A stretch of 41,580 nucleotides of DNA, taken from Bacteroidales bacterium (GTDB lineage: Bacteria > Bacteroidota > Bacteroidia > Bacteroidales > UBA932). The position numbers were made by a program, and so were the translations under genes. The first letter of the stretch is position 1. Every line of letters begins with the position of its first letter. Under the pieces are notes generated by a model, which was given only the letters and a program-made list of their open reading frames with translations, had not been told where the DNA came from and did no database searches. The stretch lies in assembly GCA_022653675.1 (NCBI GenBank), contig JALCST010000018.1, forward strand, positions 1 to 41,580, read 5' to 3'. Positions 40,456-41,580 of the stretch are shown in pieces.

Positions 40456-41580
40456 TTATTGTTGGTTAATTGATAGTTTTGTCGTAAGAGTGACTTCGGT
40501 TCCCGCCGGGATGGTCACGGTGTATCCGGCGACGGTTTTTCCGCTGTTGCTGGCATTCCATGTATTGGAGCCTTTGGCAGCCCATGAAGTATAGGTAGTG
40601 GCGAGTGATGGATCTGATGATGTTGCCGTGAGGTACATCGTCTTGCCGGAGGAGGTAAGCTTTATGTCGCCGTCCTCCACCGTGACGGTGGTTCCGGTCA
40701 TCATGCGCCACTGCACGTTGGCATCCTTATCCTTAAGGGCTGTCAAACGGTCGATGACGAACAGGTCGGTTTCGTCGACTAGCTTTACGGTGCGTTCGGC
40801 CGAAGCCAGCTGGTCGCTCAGGACGGGCGTCATGTCCAGTGTCGCGCCCAGTTCCCCATCTTCGTCTATCACTTTCTCTATGGTTGCCTTTCCGTCGACG
40901 CGATGGTCCGCATCATTGACGGTAAGTGTGCTGTGGGCGCGGTTATTGAGTCGGTAGACCTGCCAGCGCATCGAATTTTGCTCCAGATTCCATAGGTTGC
41001 CTCCTTCATCGGACAGAGCGTTTTCGAGGGCTGCATACGATTGCATGCCGAGGTCTTCGGACCAGCGCACTCCGTAGGCATCGTAAACGAAGGAGCCGGC
41101 ATCCATGTGCCCGTGGCCCGAAGATGCCTTGCCTCCCTTGATGCCGAGGTATTTGTCCGTATCGCTGAAAGTCCAGTCGGTATGTACTAGGACGACCGGA
41201 GTCTCCCCGTTTCCGGACCAGATGTGGGATTTCGGCGGATTTGAGGTTATGTCGTCGAGGTTGTCGATGTTCATGGCGATGCACGGGATCATTGGCAGCA
41301 GCCTCACTTCTTCCGCATCGGTATACTCATCGTCATTATAAAGTCGCAATTCATTAAACAACAGGGACGGATCGTTTTCCTGTGCCGCGAACCACCACAT
41401 CGCATACTTGGCGTACTCGCCTACGCTGCAATCGGAGTAGGGGAAGCACTTGCCCGTGGTACCTGCCATGAAGAGGATATATTCGCCGGTTTTTTTGAAC
41501 CCTTCCGTATCGGCGAGGCCGTTTGTCGAGCCGAATATTTTCTGGAGCATGGTGAGCATTATCACTTCGTAAGTTGTGCC
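40456..41580 (-). CDS. Heparinase II/III-like polysaccharide lyase, partial (cut by window edge)
   Basis: The frame is open to the right edge (GTTYEVIMLTML at the edge), so the true start lies outside; about 375 residues are seen. GTTYEV and the core KASSGHGHMDAGSFVYDAYG with RWSEDLG are heparinase II/III-type signatures: the conserved His of HGHMD belongs to the catalytic region of these alginate/heparin-type lyases. The C-terminal half is the beta-sandwich domain (NRAHSTLTVND, ERTVKLVDETDLFVIDR). It probably cleaves uronic-acid-containing glycans at the cell surface or in the periplasm. It is the upstream-most visible gene of the leftward glycan cluster. Confidence 0.88.
   Translation of the reverse strand, partial: GTTYEVIMLTMLQKIFGSTNGLADTEGFKKTGEYILFMAGTTGKCFPYSDCSVGEYAKYAMWWFAAQENDPSLLFNELRLYNDDEYTDAEEVRLLPMIPCIAMNIDNLDDITSNPPKSHIWSGNGETPVVLVHTDWTFSDTDKYLGIKGGKASSGHGHMDAGSFVYDAYGVRWSEDLGMQSYAALENALSDEGGNLWNLEQNSMRWQVYRLNNRAHSTLTVNDADHRVDGKATIEKVIDEDGELGATLDMTPVLSDQLASAERTVKLVDETDLFVIDRLTALKDKDANVQWRMMTGTTVTVEDGDIKLTSSGKTMYLTATSSDPSLATTYTSWAAKGSNTWNASNSGKTVAGYTVTIPAGTEVTLTTKLSINQQ

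Noticed and set aside
1..41580. CRISPR arrays, prophage, rRNA, toxin-antitoxin or defence genes
   Set aside because: I saw no regularly spaced repeats, phage structural genes, rRNA sequence or recognisable defence genes anywhere in the window.

Overview
The window looks like a piece of a Bacteroidota chromosome, most likely order Bacteroidales and host-associated. Visible support: promoter -7 elements of the TAnnTTTG type upstream of many genes, few strong ribosome binding sites, and families typical of that phylum (GSCFA protein, DUF6377 membrane regulator, fimbrillin/FISUMP surface lipoprotein, HU-CCDC81 protein, SDR-type threonine dehydrogenase, RnfBCDGEA). Glycosaminoglycan-type lyases at the right edge suggest a host-glycan degrader. 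I cannot name the genus; a Rikenellaceae-like bacterium is only a guess. Coding density is very high and no stretch over 300 bases lacks a gene.

Left part (1-9.6 kb). A short AT-rich stretch that may be an insertion-sequence end abuts a CotH-kinase lipoprotein gene whose 3' end is missing. CotH follows a GH3 beta-glucosidase in the same leftward unit. Divergent from it is a large FAD/Fe-S 2-hydroxyacid dehydrogenase. It converges, with a 1-nt gap, on the anaerobic ribonucleotide reductase pair nrdD-nrdG.

Middle-left (9.6-19.6 kb). A small unknown lipoprotein and a GSCFA protein point left. A rightward unit carries threonine dehydrogenase, thiamine diphosphokinase and a DUF6377 membrane regulator. 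It abuts, with zero spacing, a leftward alaS unit. The second gene of that unit is the most unusual item here: one uninterrupted frame joining an LptF/LptG lipopolysaccharide-export permease to a complete methionyl-tRNA formyltransferase.

Centre (19.65-31.68 kb). About fourteen rightward genes are spaced by -20 to +20 nt and probably form one operon: two membrane-anchored M23 endopeptidases, a MerR-type protein, Nif3, a coiled-coil zinc-ribbon protein, DnaB, a DUF3108 protein, RseC-like, RnfB-C-D-G-E-A and a small TPR protein. It joins cell-wall remodelling, replication and ferredoxin:NAD+ ion pumping under one promoter region that is divergent from alaS.

Right part (31.7-41.58 kb). dnaG is translationally coupled to an HU-CCDC81 membrane protein. 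Divergent from it is a YiiX-like papain-fold hydrolase, followed by tRNA-Asn(GTT) with a clear promoter and terminator. The rest is a leftward glycan-degradation cluster: heparinase II/III-like lyase (cut by the window edge), a small Fn3-like lipoprotein, a fimbrillin-FISUMP lipoprotein, then, behind a strong intrinsic terminator, a PL8 polysaccharide lyase. No SusC/SusD pair lies inside the window.
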